DNA of 64,000 bases, from NCBI RefSeq assembly GCF_004801885.1, contig NZ_SSSM01000004.1, positions 1 to 64,000 of the forward strand, in the 5' to 3' direction. Below are positions 26,419-35,028 of this stretch, in pieces; positions within the stretch are counted from its first letter, which is position 1, and the number at the start of each line of letters is the position of its first letter. The translations under genes and the position numbers were made by a program. The stretch is from Naasia lichenicola. Its GTDB lineage: Bacteria > Actinomycetota > Actinomycetes > Actinomycetales > Microbacteriaceae. The notes beneath the pieces are model-generated. The model made no database searches. It was given only the letters and a program-made list of their open reading frames with translations, and was not told where the DNA came from.

Positions 26419-26468
26419 CGAGGAAGCCTGACATACGGCGCCGACGAGAGGTCTGCACCGTCTGCTGA

Positions 26469-26930
26469 TCAGGCGTGCGCGAGCGGACGGGACCATCGCC
26501 CCCGCAGCTTGCGAGCGGTCTCAGGCACGTTCGCTGCGACGAGCTCCGCAGACACGAAGCGTGCGATGGCCGCGACGGCCGGAGACCGAGGCGCGGCCTC
26601 GCGGACGGTCCTGCCCGTCAGCAGCGCCGCGTCGTAGGCGACCGGGTCGCTTGGGACGAGGGCCGCATCGCGGATGCCCCCGAAGCGCAGCAGCGACGCG
26701 GCGATCTGCGATCCGGGATTGAGACCGACGGCGCTGGCACGCACCTTGTTGACGATCACACGGATGCGCTCGGCGTCGGCGAGCTCAAGCAGATCGACGT
26801 GCGCCCGCACCAGGCGCGAGAGTCCGATGGGATCCGCGCTGCCGACCGCGACCACGAGATCCGCTTCGGCGAGGGCGGCGAGGGTCGCCGCGTTCCTCCG
26901 CGGCGCGAAGAGGTCAGTGTAGGCGGCGCT
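26469..26930 (-). pseudogene. ParA/MinD/CpaE-like P-loop ATPase, 5' end removed at the phage junction
   Basis: The frame is open without a normal start: APRRNAATLAALAEADLVVAVG (26,860-26,925), then SADPIGLSRLVRAHVDLL, RVIVNKVRAS and LVPSDPVAYDAALLTGRTV. This is the C-terminal third of a SIMIBI ATPase of the CpaE-like kind. Walker A and the first switch are missing. Base composition and gene content change to phage just upstream. The missing 5' part should lie beyond the other phage end if this is a simple insertion. Confidence 0.7.
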
Positions 26931-26960
26931 ATACGTCGGAGCTAGGGCGGCTACTCCGGC
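26925..26960. other. Left chromosome/phage junction (attL region)
   Basis: Host-like coding sequence of the truncated ATPase fades here and the lower-GC phage gene stops at 26951. The exact core cannot be fixed because the other junction is outside the window. A duplicated short sequence at the right end would define it. Confidence 0.5.
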
Positions 26961-27430
26961 ACAGCCACGATGGGTTTGAGGACAAAGAACAGGAGCCGCC
27001 TCTTCGTGTCAATCTCGACAAGCCGCCTAAATTCGCCTGATGACCAGGGCCATGGGTGACCTGACTTCGCGAGCCCTTGGATGTTTTCCATGAGTAGCTC
27101 CAGCTCTTCGACGCCCCTCCGCTCGCGCCTGATCACGTTGCGGAAGTCTGTCGCCTGAATCCGCATCATCTCTTTGCGGCGACCTTCGAGAGTCAGAGGC
27201 AGCTCCTGCGGGATGTCCTGTACCGCTAGCGCGTAGATGATCGCCTCCGTGGTTCTCGACGAAGGCAACGAATAGGCAGCACGCCTGATGTCGCGGCGCA
27301 GCTCTTCGGGAGAGTCGACCTCGAACGCCTTCAGCATCTCGGGACCCATCTGGGCGATGTGCTCGTGGGTAGCCCCAGGACCGGTCGCCAGCTTGCGCAG
27401 GAACTCGAGGCGCGCGGGGACATCGACCAT
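26951..27430 (-). CDS. Hypothetical phage protein at the left end
   Basis: 159 aa from ATG 27430. Mostly alpha-helical and charged: EFLRKLATGPGATHEHI, SPEELRRDIRRAAYSL, an MMRIQATDFRNVIRRERRGVEELELLMENI helix, and a hydrophobic C-terminal strand RRLLFFVLKPIVAV. No family recognised. Lower GC than the chromosome, and divergent from the 27512 gene across a site with repeated TGCCAAT half-sites, so it may be a regulator (inference). Confidence 0.6.
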   Translation of the reverse strand: MVDVPARLEFLRKLATGPGATHEHIAQMGPEMLKAFEVDSPEELRRDIRRAAYSLPSSRTTEAIIYALAVQDIPQELPLTLEGRRKEMMRIQATDFRNVIRRERRGVEELELLMENIQGLAKSGHPWPWSSGEFRRLVEIDTKRRLLFFVLKPIVAVPE

Positions 27431-27450
27431 TTATGAATGGTACCGCGTTG

Positions 27451-27483
27451 ATTGGCATGCTTGCCAATGGCAGTAGTGCCAAT
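27451..27483. promoter_or_regulatory. Operator-like cluster of TGCCAAT half-sites between divergent genes
   Basis: ATTGGCA (27451-27457) and TGCCAAT (27462-27468) form a perfect inverted repeat. A third half-site, TGCCAAT, is at 27477-27483. The cluster occupies most of the 81-bp gap between two divergent phage genes, as expected for a repressor binding region. Confidence 0.55.
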
Positions 27484-27511
27484 GTACCCTCCCCAATAAG
27501 GAGGTCGTGCG

Positions 27512-28027
27512 ATGACCAATACGGATCGTCTGAGACAGAACGTCGACGAGATCAAGGAAGCTCTCGCCTCTCAGCTGGATCCACGGCAGACGCTCGCCTC
27601 CGCTCTACCCAAGCCGCTCCCCCGGCGGCACCCGATTAGAAGGAGCAGTCCCGTGTCCCTCGTTCCAAACATCTCGTCGCTCCACGGCAGCAACCCGTTC
27701 CAGTCCGGTCACAGCTTGAGCGCGCCCCAGCTCAGTCCTCGCGCTTCGAAGGAGATGGAGAAGCAGACGGACCGGCTGGATGTCGCAGCCGAAGCCGCCA
27801 TCTACGAGGACACGCAGATGCGCCGGGTCCGCTCGAATCGCGCTGAGATCGCCGAGCAGGAGGCTGCCGACCGCTCCTTCTATTTCCAGAACCGCATGCG
27901 CGACGCTGCACAGGTTGCCGACATCGTGCTGAACCAACCGAACGAAGCCCGCGCCAGCTACTTGGAACCCATGGCGGAGCTGTTCCGGGACATGGAGCTG
28001 GGCATCTACCGACGCACGTTCCTCTGA
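27512..28027 (+). CDS. Hypothetical helical phage/plasmid protein
   Basis: 171 aa with AAGGAGGT ribosome-binding site. A Pro/Ser-rich first half is followed by a charged coiled-coil-like helix (KEMEKQTDRLDVAAEAAI to RMRDAAQVADIVL). No homologue recognised. The stop overlaps the start of the next gene, and the four genes to 30792 form one rightward unit ending in the ATPase. Confidence 0.65.
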   Translation: MTNTDRLRQNVDEIKEALASQLDPRQTLASALPKPLPRRHPIRRSSPVSLVPNISSLHGSNPFQSGHSLSAPQLSPRASKEMEKQTDRLDVAAEAAIYEDTQMRRVRSNRAEIAEQEAADRSFYFQNRMRDAAQVADIVLNQPNEARASYLEPMAELFRDMELGIYRRTFL

Positions 28028-28299
28028 TGGACCGGCTCATCGCGAGCATCACTCCGTCCGAGTTCGTGGCTGTCTGCCTGATCGTCGCGGTCATCGCCGC
28101 CCTGTTCGCCATCGCGGCGTGGAAGCTCGGCGCGCTCCTGGGCAGGAAGGCGGGCTTCGAGCGTGCCAGGCAGCTCTACGAGCGGGATGCCGTCCTATGG
28201 CGCATGCACGATGCGAACTACTGCGCGAACCTCGAGGCGCATCACCGCTTCATGAACCTGCTCAGGGCACTCGAGCAGATGGATGAGGACGTCCGGTGA
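28027..28299 (+). CDS. Single-pass membrane protein, hypothetical
   Basis: 90 aa. One N-terminal transmembrane helix (about 12-36, FVAVCLIVAVIAALFAIAAW) and a cytoplasmic helical tail. It overlaps the preceding stop and, by ATGA-type overlap, the following gene. Its position beside a membrane-anchored DNA-transfer ATPase suggests a partner role (inference). Confidence 0.65.
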   Translation: MDRLIASITPSEFVAVCLIVAVIAALFAIAAWKLGALLGRKAGFERARQLYERDAVLWRMHDANYCANLEAHHRFMNLLRALEQMDEDVR

Positions 28300-28499
28300 A
28301 GCGCTTCTACAGCTCGATCTTCGGCATCGCGCTGCTGGTCTTCGGTGCCTTCGTCCTCTTCGACGCCATCGTCATGTTCGTGATCGTGGGCATCTCGAGG
28401 TACTACGTGCAGGTCGCGATCGGCGCATTCGTTGTCATCGCGATCTTCGTCGCCTACCGAGTCATTCGTAACCGATTGGCGCGTAAGGCGTTCTTTTAA
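28296..28499 (+). CDS. Two-helix small membrane protein, hypothetical
   Basis: 67 aa. Two transmembrane segments (about 9-31 and 40-58) separated by GISRYYV, with a basic tail RNRLARKAFF. It sits between another small membrane protein gene and the TraG/HerA-like ATPase gene, 31 bp before the latter. Confidence 0.65.
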   Translation: MKRFYSSIFGIALLVFGAFVLFDAIVMFVIVGISRYYVQVAIGAFVVIAIFVAYRVIRNRLARKAFF

Positions 28500-28530
28500 T
28501 TCGACGCGCTCCGTGTCAAAGTAATGCCAG

Positions 28531-30792
28531 ATGTGGATGACACTTCTGGCATTACTTCTTCCTTCACTACTTCTCCCACCGGGGGTACTGATCTTGAAGT
28601 TGCAAAGCCAGAAGCAATTCGACCAGCAGCGGATCGGTTACACGCTGGGGTTCCCTCCTGATCTGACCGGCGCGCGAATGGCTGTGTGGATCGGATCCCT
28701 CCGCGGACTGATGCCCGGCAAGCTCGCCCGCGCATTCGGAATGCCCTCGATCTGCTTCGAGACCATTGGCACGAACTCCGGGATCATTCATCGCTTGCTC
28801 GTGCCGGCTGCAGATGCTGACTACATAGTCGGGCAGCTCCGAAGCCTGATCCCGGGCATCAACGTCACCCCGGACCACGACCGTGTCCGTGAGCAGTGGG
28901 TCGCCGGCATCTCCATCCGCATGTCCCGACCAATGCAGCCGATGATGCCCACTTCAGCGGAGGACATGTCGACGAGCCTCCTCGCTTCCATCGCGACCCT
29001 CGGGGACAAAGAGTCGGTGATGATCCAATGGGTCATAACGCCCGCCCCGGCGAAGATGCCACCGCGGTCCGAGGGCGCAGCGTCCGACCAGTTCGGCATC
29101 CTCCGGGCGTTGTCAGGTCGGATCACCGCGAGCGCTGAAGAACTCGAGCAGCGACGGACCAAGCTGCAGGAGCACAACGTCCTCGCTGCAGGTCGGGTCG
29201 TGTCCCTTGCCGAGACCAACGCACGTGGGCGACATCTGGTGGACCGAGTCCAGAAGGCGCTAGCCGGCATGCACACCAGCTCGAACCGCTTCAAATCCAA
29301 GCCGCTCGACCTGTACGGACTGGCTCAGGTGAACGAGGCACGCACGCCGATCCTCTTTGACGCCCAGTTCTCCGTGACGGAAGCGGTTGGGATCTTCGGA
29401 TGGCCTATTGGTTCGCCTTATGTCGCGGGACTCCCCCGGGGCGCTGCCCGACACCTTCACGCCACGGCTGAGATCCCGCAGACGGGCAGGCTGATCGGGG
29501 TATCTAACGTCCCGGGGAACGAGCGCCCCGTCGCAGTCGGCTACCACGAAGCCCTCAGCCACACGTTCATCGTTGGCGGCACCGGATCCGGGAAGTCAGC
29601 GCTCATGGCGAACCTCTTCGCCCAGGACGTGGCGCATGGATATGGGGCGATCGTCATCGACGTGGGCGGCAGCGAAAGCCACGAGACCCTCTTCTCGCGC
29701 GCACTCAGCTACATCCCTACGGAGCGGATGCAGGACGTGATCATCGTCGACCCGAAGAACGGGGCAAACCGACCCGTCAGCTTCAATGTCCTCGATCAGG
29801 GCGCTCCTGGCGTGGTCGGGGATCAGATCACGCAGCTGTTCGAGCGCATCTACGGCGACTCGAAGTCCGGCGTCTGGCTACCCCAGCTGATCTTTCACGG
29901 GCTATGGACCCTTGCTGCTGCCGGCGGGTACGCCTTTACGGACATCATCCCTCTGGTCACCCCCGGCGCGAATGAACTTGCTTGGGCGGACGACATCAAG
30001 CGCTCCGTGAAGGACCGCGACCTGCAGCTTTTCTGGCAGCGCTGGGACAACATGCCAGAAGCGACCCGAAACACCTACGCGACTCCCCTGCTCAACCGCG
30101 CGTGGCAGCTAGCAAGCCGCCCCGAGACCCGCCACATCATTGGGCAGTCGAAGTCGAGCTTCCAGATGGACGACGTCATCAACCAGAACAAGATCCTGCT
30201 CGTGAACCTCGCGGGTATCCCGTCCGAAGCCGCGAAGCTCATCGCCTCTCTATTCATGGACGCGCTCTGGAACAGTGCCCAGCGGTTCACCCCGAGCAAG
30301 CCGAACTTCCTCTTCATAGACGAAGCGCAACTGCTGAAGCTGCCGATGAATGTGCAGTCGATGTTGCAGCAGGCAAGGAAGCACCGTCTCGGCGTAACGG
30401 TCGCGACCCAGAACATCGAGACCCTCGACCCGGATGTGCAGACTGGCGTGCTCACCAACGCCCTGACAAAGGTGATCTATCAAACCGAGGGACGAGCTGC
30501 CCGCCTATGGCAGGGAGAACTCGGCAGGAAGTACTTCACCGAAGAGGACCTTGCCCGCATCGGCAAGTACGAGGCTGTGGCGAAGATCGCCACGGAATCC
30601 AGTGGATCGAGCGCGCCGATCACGCTGAAGGTGACCGCTCCCCTGCCCACGACAGGCAATGACCACCACACCGTGCGCCTCAGTTCCGCGACCTATGGGC
30701 GACCGGTTGAGCAGGTCCGATCCGAGATCGAGAACAGACGAGCGCCAGCGCCAACTCCTGAGGACAAGCGACCGCCGATCGGCGAGTGGTAA
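28531..30792 (+). CDS. FtsK/HerA/TraG-type DNA-transfer ATPase (T4SS coupling-protein-like)
   Basis: 753 aa. A hydrophobic N-terminus (about 3-23) anchors it in the membrane. Walker A GGTGSGKS is at 349-356, and Walker B FLFIDEAQ starts at 593. VTVATQNIETLDPDV after it matches the sensor strand of VirD4/TraG/HerA ATPases. The region before Walker A is an all-beta/helical domain like that of actinobacterial TraM/DUF87 conjugative proteins. Such ATPases pump DNA or protein through a membrane pore. A phage rarely needs one, so this suggests a plasmid-like transfer function, or DNA translocation by a prophage. A terminator hairpin follows immediately. Confidence 0.8.
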   Translation: MWMTLLALLLPSLLLPPGVLILKLQSQKQFDQQRIGYTLGFPPDLTGARMAVWIGSLRGLMPGKLARAFGMPSICFETIGTNSGIIHRLLVPAADADYIVGQLRSLIPGINVTPDHDRVREQWVAGISIRMSRPMQPMMPTSAEDMSTSLLASIATLGDKESVMIQWVITPAPAKMPPRSEGAASDQFGILRALSGRITASAEELEQRRTKLQEHNVLAAGRVVSLAETNARGRHLVDRVQKALAGMHTSSNRFKSKPLDLYGLAQVNEARTPILFDAQFSVTEAVGIFGWPIGSPYVAGLPRGAARHLHATAEIPQTGRLIGVSNVPGNERPVAVGYHEALSHTFIVGGTGSGKSALMANLFAQDVAHGYGAIVIDVGGSESHETLFSRALSYIPTERMQDVIIVDPKNGANRPVSFNVLDQGAPGVVGDQITQLFERIYGDSKSGVWLPQLIFHGLWTLAAAGGYAFTDIIPLVTPGANELAWADDIKRSVKDRDLQLFWQRWDNMPEATRNTYATPLLNRAWQLASRPETRHIIGQSKSSFQMDDVINQNKILLVNLAGIPSEAAKLIASLFMDALWNSAQRFTPSKPNFLFIDEAQLLKLPMNVQSMLQQARKHRLGVTVATQNIETLDPDVQTGVLTNALTKVIYQTEGRAARLWQGELGRKYFTEEDLARIGKYEAVAKIATESSGSSAPITLKVTAPLPTTGNDHHTVRLSSATYGRPVEQVRSEIENRRAPAPTPEDKRPPIGEW

Positions 30793-30796
30793 ACGC

Positions 30797-30831
30797 AAGA
30801 AACCCCGTCCAAATCACGGACGGGGCTTCTT
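30797..30831. terminator. Bidirectional Rho-independent terminator
   Basis: ACCCCGTCC and GGACGGGG arms, extended by AAGAA/TTCTT, around a short loop AAATCAC. It lies between the convergent ATPase and lsr2 genes and has T/A tracts on both sides. Confidence 0.85.
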
Positions 30832-30845
30832 GCTATTGCTTGTGT

Positions 30846-31172
30846 CTAGTGCGCTTCGTTGTACGCGTCGATGATCGACGACGCGATACGTCCGCGTGCG
30901 CTGACCTGGTGACCGTTCTCGGATGCCCACTGGCGAATCGCCTGCAGGTCCTTGTTCCCGGACGACTTAGCCGGCGCCGCGGCAGGCTTGCGACCGCCAC
31001 CGTTACGGCGAGCTGAATCGATGTAGTCGCTCAGCGCCTCCCGCAGCTTGTCTGCATTCTCTTCGGACAGGTCGATCGAGTAGTCGATGCCCTCATAGCC
31101 GAACTGGACAGTCTTCGTAGCCGGCGAACCATCAATGTCGTCCAGCAGTTCAATAACGTGCTTCTGCACCAT
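30846..31172 (-). CDS. lsr2: Lsr2-family nucleoid-associated protein (phage/plasmid encoded)
   Basis: 108 aa from ATG 31172 with GGGAGG before it. The N-terminal dimerisation region has VIELLDDIDGSPATKTVQFGYEGIDYSIDLSEENADKLREAL. A Gly/Lys/Ala linker leads to the DNA-binding domain LQAIRQWASENGHQVSARGRI, with the AT-hook-like RGR. Lsr2 bridges AT-rich foreign DNA and silences it. A mobile element that brings its own copy can hide itself or adjust host silencing. Transcribed alone, with a candidate promoter upstream. Confidence 0.92.
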   Translation of the reverse strand: MVQKHVIELLDDIDGSPATKTVQFGYEGIDYSIDLSEENADKLREALSDYIDSARRNGGGRKPAAAPAKSSGNKDLQAIRQWASENGHQVSARGRIASSIIDAYNEAH

Positions 31173-31198
31173 AAGAGCCTCCCTAAAGCTTGAAATAA

Positions 31199-31227
31199 AC
31201 GATATGGGCAAATACTCGTCTTTGCAA
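31199..31227 (-). promoter_or_regulatory. Candidate promoter for lsr2
   Basis: On the minus strand, TTGCAA (31222-31227) and TATCGT (31199-31204) are 17 bp apart. They lie 27 bp before the lsr2 start codon, with a good Shine-Dalgarno in between. Confidence 0.35.
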
Positions 31228-31292
31228 GTTGGTACGCCTAGAAACGCCTGAGAATAGGTCATAGGTGCGTATATGAAGGGCGTTCGATGGTT

Positions 31293-31835
31293 CTAGACCT
31301 GAAAATAGCCCATCAGGTCAAGACGCGCCGTGTAGGCAGTCAGGGGAAGCCCCGTTGCAGGGGTATTCACCTTTGCGTATACCGCCGTGCCTCCGTTTAG
31401 CGCTGCTCGAGCTGATGCGAGGGTAAGCGCGTTCGAGGATGTCAGCCCGATACCAGCCAAGGTTCCCAACAGACCCTGGGATGCGGCGATGTCGGCGTAG
31501 TTCGGTCCGGTGGCACCCACCGCTAGCTGAGCCTGGGTCAGGACGTTGCCAGTAAGCGAGAGGATCTCGACATGCACGCCAATCACGACGAAGCGGAAAG
31601 ATGTCGGAGCTAATGTGTAGATGAGAGTCGACCCGGTCGCAGCTAGATTCACTGGCGCGGTTCCTCGAAGTACGCGGAGCGCGTCCGTAGGGAACCAGCC
31701 GGAGCCGTTACTCCGATAGAACATCGTCGTGTCTGATGCGTAAGCCAGATCACCGGGGCGCCCAGTGGTCGCCATCATGTTCGCCTCGCTGTCCCAGACC
31801 TGATTCTGCCCGTAGTACTGGACGCCTACACCCAT
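31293..31835 (-). CDS. Minor tail/fibre structural protein, hypothetical
   Basis: 180 aa. It begins GVGVQYYGQNQVWDSEANMMATTGRPGDLAYASDTT, a pattern seen at the start of many phage tip or fibre proteins, and continues as a beta-rich domain (FRFVVIGVHVEILSL, TAYTARLDLMGYFQV). It is the last gene of the structural operon, two bases downstream of the tailspike. Probably a receptor-binding or trimer-capping subunit (inference). Confidence 0.6.
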   Translation of the reverse strand: MGVGVQYYGQNQVWDSEANMMATTGRPGDLAYASDTTMFYRSNGSGWFPTDALRVLRGTAPVNLAATGSTLIYTLAPTSFRFVVIGVHVEILSLTGNVLTQAQLAVGATGPNYADIAASQGLLGTLAGIGLTSSNALTLASARAALNGGTAVYAKVNTPATGLPLTAYTARLDLMGYFQV

Positions 31836-31837
31836 GG

Positions 31838-34666
31838 CTAGTTGTTTCCGATCACGATCCAGTTAGCGCCGTTGCTCTGGACACGGACGTACTTGTATTG
31901 GGTGCTCAAGCTATAGGTACTGGCTCCGTCGATGGTCTGGCTAGACGTGGTGACGACCGTTATCACTCCAGTACCCGAGTTCTTGATGAGGTACTCGCGC
32001 CCGGCGATGCCTGCGGAGGTAGGAAGCGTCGCGTTCACCGTTCCACTCGTGAAGTCGACCACCGCGTCACTGGCACCCAAGGTGTACGCCGCCGTCTTCA
32101 CAATGTAGGCAATCGCAAACGAACCCGCTGATTGCAACGTCGAGTGAGGGGCACCAGCTTGCCCAACCACTAGCCGTTGGTTGACGCTGTCAGCTACGAC
32201 GTATGTCGTGTTACTTGCTTGCTTCAGCTGAAACGAAATAGTGCTGTCGCCCCCGGGACGGAACACGAGAGCACCAGTCCCCTTGGTTTTGATCGTCCCT
32301 TGAACGTTCGTATCAGACCCCGTAAAAATCAGTGACGGCGAGATACCAGCTGCCCCATTAGCCATTTGTAGATAATTGACCGCTAAACCCGCTGCAGGAA
32401 GTGATAAGGCTATGGCGCCTGTCGTGTCATTTATTTGTGCAATAGCGGGTGTCGTGATGGTAGGCGAAGACGCAAGAACCAGGGCACCACTTCCGGTGGA
32501 GGTAGAACCGCCAGATCCTCCTTGAGACACCGACAAAGGTGTCGTCAATCCACTCAGACCTGTAATGTCCGAATTGGCTCCCTTGGCAGCTTTTGATCCG
32601 ACCTGAGTCTGCAAAATGGCATCGGCTGAGTCAACATACAGCTTTGTTGCTGCATGGAGGTTCACCGTGGGCGCCCCCGAGAGAAGGACCGGCACAGAAA
32701 AGTTTGCAGCAGTGCTATCCACGACGACCCGGTCAGTAACGGAATTCAAGGAGTTGCCTGAAATACCTGGCGTTGGAGTCTGCAGTCGGATGACGGCCGT
32801 ACCGGATCCTCTAGATTCAGACGCTACCAGGAGCAGTTCTCCGGCGTCTTTGTCTACGGCATCCAGTGCCGGCTGACCACTATAGATCTTGTGATTGAAG
32901 CCCGGGAGACCTGAGCCTCCAGAGCGGGCTACTCCAGTGTTACGGGGCGTATCACCGGCGTAGGTAAGCCCGTCTGCAGTTTGAACGCCCGCCGGAGCCC
33001 CAACAATAAGGCGACCACGTTGCGAGCTTGTAAGGCGCATACGCTCTTCCTGTATTTGGGTGGTGGTACCGCTTGACGTGTCGCGCGAAGTCCAGAAACC
33101 TACGTATCCCAGTCCAGAGTTTCCTGTTCCTATTCCAGACTTGATGTCCACATGACCGCCACCAAGGTTCGTGCCTCCGATAACGGAATCAGCCGCCTTA
33201 ATTATGAGTGAGCCGCCAGCGCCAATCTTCGATTGCCCTATACCGATGGCGTGATCGCCCACGTCGCTAAGTTGTATATCTTGCCCTAACCCAACGTTTG
33301 CATGGTAAGAAATCTCATCGGAGAGACCAGCTCCCCCAGGCGTCGAGATAGGCGTAGTAGTGTTGAGGATTCGATTTCCAAGGAAGCTAATCCCGTGAAC
33401 GTCATACAAATAGACACCTGTATCAGAGCCGTCGATGATGTTCTGACTTACAATCACATCTCGAAGATGCTGAAGGTTGATACCCCTAGTGAGATCAACG
33501 CCGCCTTCCTTCGTCCCATCCACCTGATTGTTCGCAATGATGACGTTCCGGGTATAGGAGACTGCCCCCTCATCTTGCCCCTGAACGTAGATGTTTCCAC
33601 CAATCACATGGTTGTGGGTGATGGTCAGGAATCGACTTTCTTCTGTTTGACCGACGTTGCTGTCCGTGAAAACTACGATGCTGGCTCCGCGCCCCGACCC
33701 CCCGGGACTTAGCACATTATTCGAGACGGTCACGTGATAATGCGGAATCTTCTCGCCACCAAGCGTGATGAATCCGTCGACGACATTGTTGGCAATAACG
33801 AAGCGCTTTTGAGCAACGAGGTTGATAGCCGACGGCGAATACGTGAGTCCGAGATCACCCTGGCGAATGAAGTTGTTCTCAATAATGACCTGGCTGATCG
33901 TGGAGATCGAATCGTCTGGGCCACCAAAAATTACGTCCCCGTTTCCTCCTCCTACCAAGCGGTTGTGGTGAATCCAGATCTTGTTTGAGTCTGCCAGGTT
34001 GTTGTTCTTGATCGAAAGGCATGTTCCTGGCGTATTGAGAACCTGACAGTGGTCGACTTCCACTATGCCGCTACCATTGGCGATGTTTATGATTTTGTCG
34101 GAATCAATGCTATTGACACCATTGATAAAGAGATTGGATACGCGAGCGTTACTGATATTGCTAATATTTATTGTGCGCCCGCCACCAGGGGTAGGCGTTA
34201 AGACTGTCGCGACGCCCTCTCCCGACAGCCACACGTTGCTCCGCATGCTGATGGCACCGTTCATTGAATAGTTGCCGGCGCGCAATACAACTCGTCCTCC
34301 ACCAGCTGCACTGACCGCGCTTATAGCAGTATTGATGACCGTGTGGTCATTAGTGCCACTCGTGCTGTAATCCGCTGCAATACCTGTCGGCGCGACAATC
34401 TTCGATACCGTCCGGGTTCGTACAATAGGCGACGATGCAGAGCCCGCGAGGTCACCCGCTAGTCGAACCAATCCTTTGACTGATGACGTGGCGTCTCCCG
34501 GCAGCGCCGATGCTTCGGCTAGACCTGTCACGACCCCTGTACGTCCATTGACGCTCTGAACCTGGCCATCCTCACCCCTAGGCCCTTGCACACGCGCCTG
34601 CACTTTGAAGATCGGCGCCGCCTTGACCTGCGCCACGATCTTCATAGAGCGGATAGAGCTACCCAC
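31838..34666 (-). CDS. Tailspike/tail fibre with right-handed parallel beta-helix
   Basis: 942 aa. The N-terminal virion-binding part has a short collagen-like GPRGEDGQ and VNGRTGVV. Residues about 90-480 form a pectate-lyase-type beta-helix: HTVINTAISAVSAAGGGRVVLRAGNY, then repeated rungs such as ITHNHVIGGNIYV, VIIANNQVDGT and VIVSQNIIDGS. The C-terminal 400 residues are Ser/Gly/Thr-rich with LHAATKLYVDSADA and an end domain of short beta strands. Such spikes bind or cleave host surface glycans. Catalytic residues could not be assigned. The DNA is clearly AT-richer than its neighbours, so this gene is probably recently exchanged. Confidence 0.8.
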   Translation of the reverse strand: MGSSIRSMKIVAQVKAAPIFKVQARVQGPRGEDGQVQSVNGRTGVVTGLAEASALPGDATSSVKGLVRLAGDLAGSASSPIVRTRTVSKIVAPTGIAADYSTSGTNDHTVINTAISAVSAAGGGRVVLRAGNYSMNGAISMRSNVWLSGEGVATVLTPTPGGGRTINISNISNARVSNLFINGVNSIDSDKIINIANGSGIVEVDHCQVLNTPGTCLSIKNNNLADSNKIWIHHNRLVGGGNGDVIFGGPDDSISTISQVIIENNFIRQGDLGLTYSPSAINLVAQKRFVIANNVVDGFITLGGEKIPHYHVTVSNNVLSPGGSGRGASIVVFTDSNVGQTEESRFLTITHNHVIGGNIYVQGQDEGAVSYTRNVIIANNQVDGTKEGGVDLTRGINLQHLRDVIVSQNIIDGSDTGVYLYDVHGISFLGNRILNTTTPISTPGGAGLSDEISYHANVGLGQDIQLSDVGDHAIGIGQSKIGAGGSLIIKAADSVIGGTNLGGGHVDIKSGIGTGNSGLGYVGFWTSRDTSSGTTTQIQEERMRLTSSQRGRLIVGAPAGVQTADGLTYAGDTPRNTGVARSGGSGLPGFNHKIYSGQPALDAVDKDAGELLLVASESRGSGTAVIRLQTPTPGISGNSLNSVTDRVVVDSTAANFSVPVLLSGAPTVNLHAATKLYVDSADAILQTQVGSKAAKGANSDITGLSGLTTPLSVSQGGSGGSTSTGSGALVLASSPTITTPAIAQINDTTGAIALSLPAAGLAVNYLQMANGAAGISPSLIFTGSDTNVQGTIKTKGTGALVFRPGGDSTISFQLKQASNTTYVVADSVNQRLVVGQAGAPHSTLQSAGSFAIAYIVKTAAYTLGASDAVVDFTSGTVNATLPTSAGIAGREYLIKNSGTGVITVVTTSSQTIDGASTYSLSTQYKYVRVQSNGANWIVIGNN

Positions 34667-35028
34667 TAGGAGCTTCCCCGTGGAGGAGTCACCTCGACTT
34701 CTACAGAGTCGAAGCGGAATGTGGTCAGCTTTTGGGCTGCGCTGAGGTACCGCCCGTACCAGTAGTACTTTCCGACTGGAATCAACGAGCTATTTGGGAC
34801 GCCCGCCTGGCTCGACAACTCGAAGTCGAACGATGTCACGTCAGATTCGAACGGTCCGAGCGAGGACGTGATGACCGCCGATGGATCTACGACCGTATCG
34901 CTGGCGTTCGCACCCCTCGGAATGACAAAGAGGTAAGCGGACCCTCCCGTTACGTCCCCGAACAGAGCGGTAGCCGGGACCGGAACCGTCTGATCGTCTC
35001 CGCGGATGATCTCGGGAGGCTTAGCCAT
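34666..35028 (-). CDS. Baseplate/fibre-adaptor-like protein, hypothetical
   Basis: 120 aa. It begins with EIIRGDDQTVPVPATA followed by beta strands SAYLFVIPRGANAS, FDFELSSQAG, PVGKYYWYGRYL and TTFRFDSVEVEVTP. This resembles the N-terminal fold of BppU-type fibre-attachment proteins, in which RGD(D)xxxxxP introduces a small immunoglobulin-like domain. The ATG overlaps the tailspike start region, so it is likely its coupled partner. Confidence 0.55.
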   Translation of the reverse strand: MAKPPEIIRGDDQTVPVPATALFGDVTGGSAYLFVIPRGANASDTVVDPSAVITSSLGPFESDVTSFDFELSSQAGVPNSSLIPVGKYYWYGRYLSAAQKLTTFRFDSVEVEVTPPRGSS

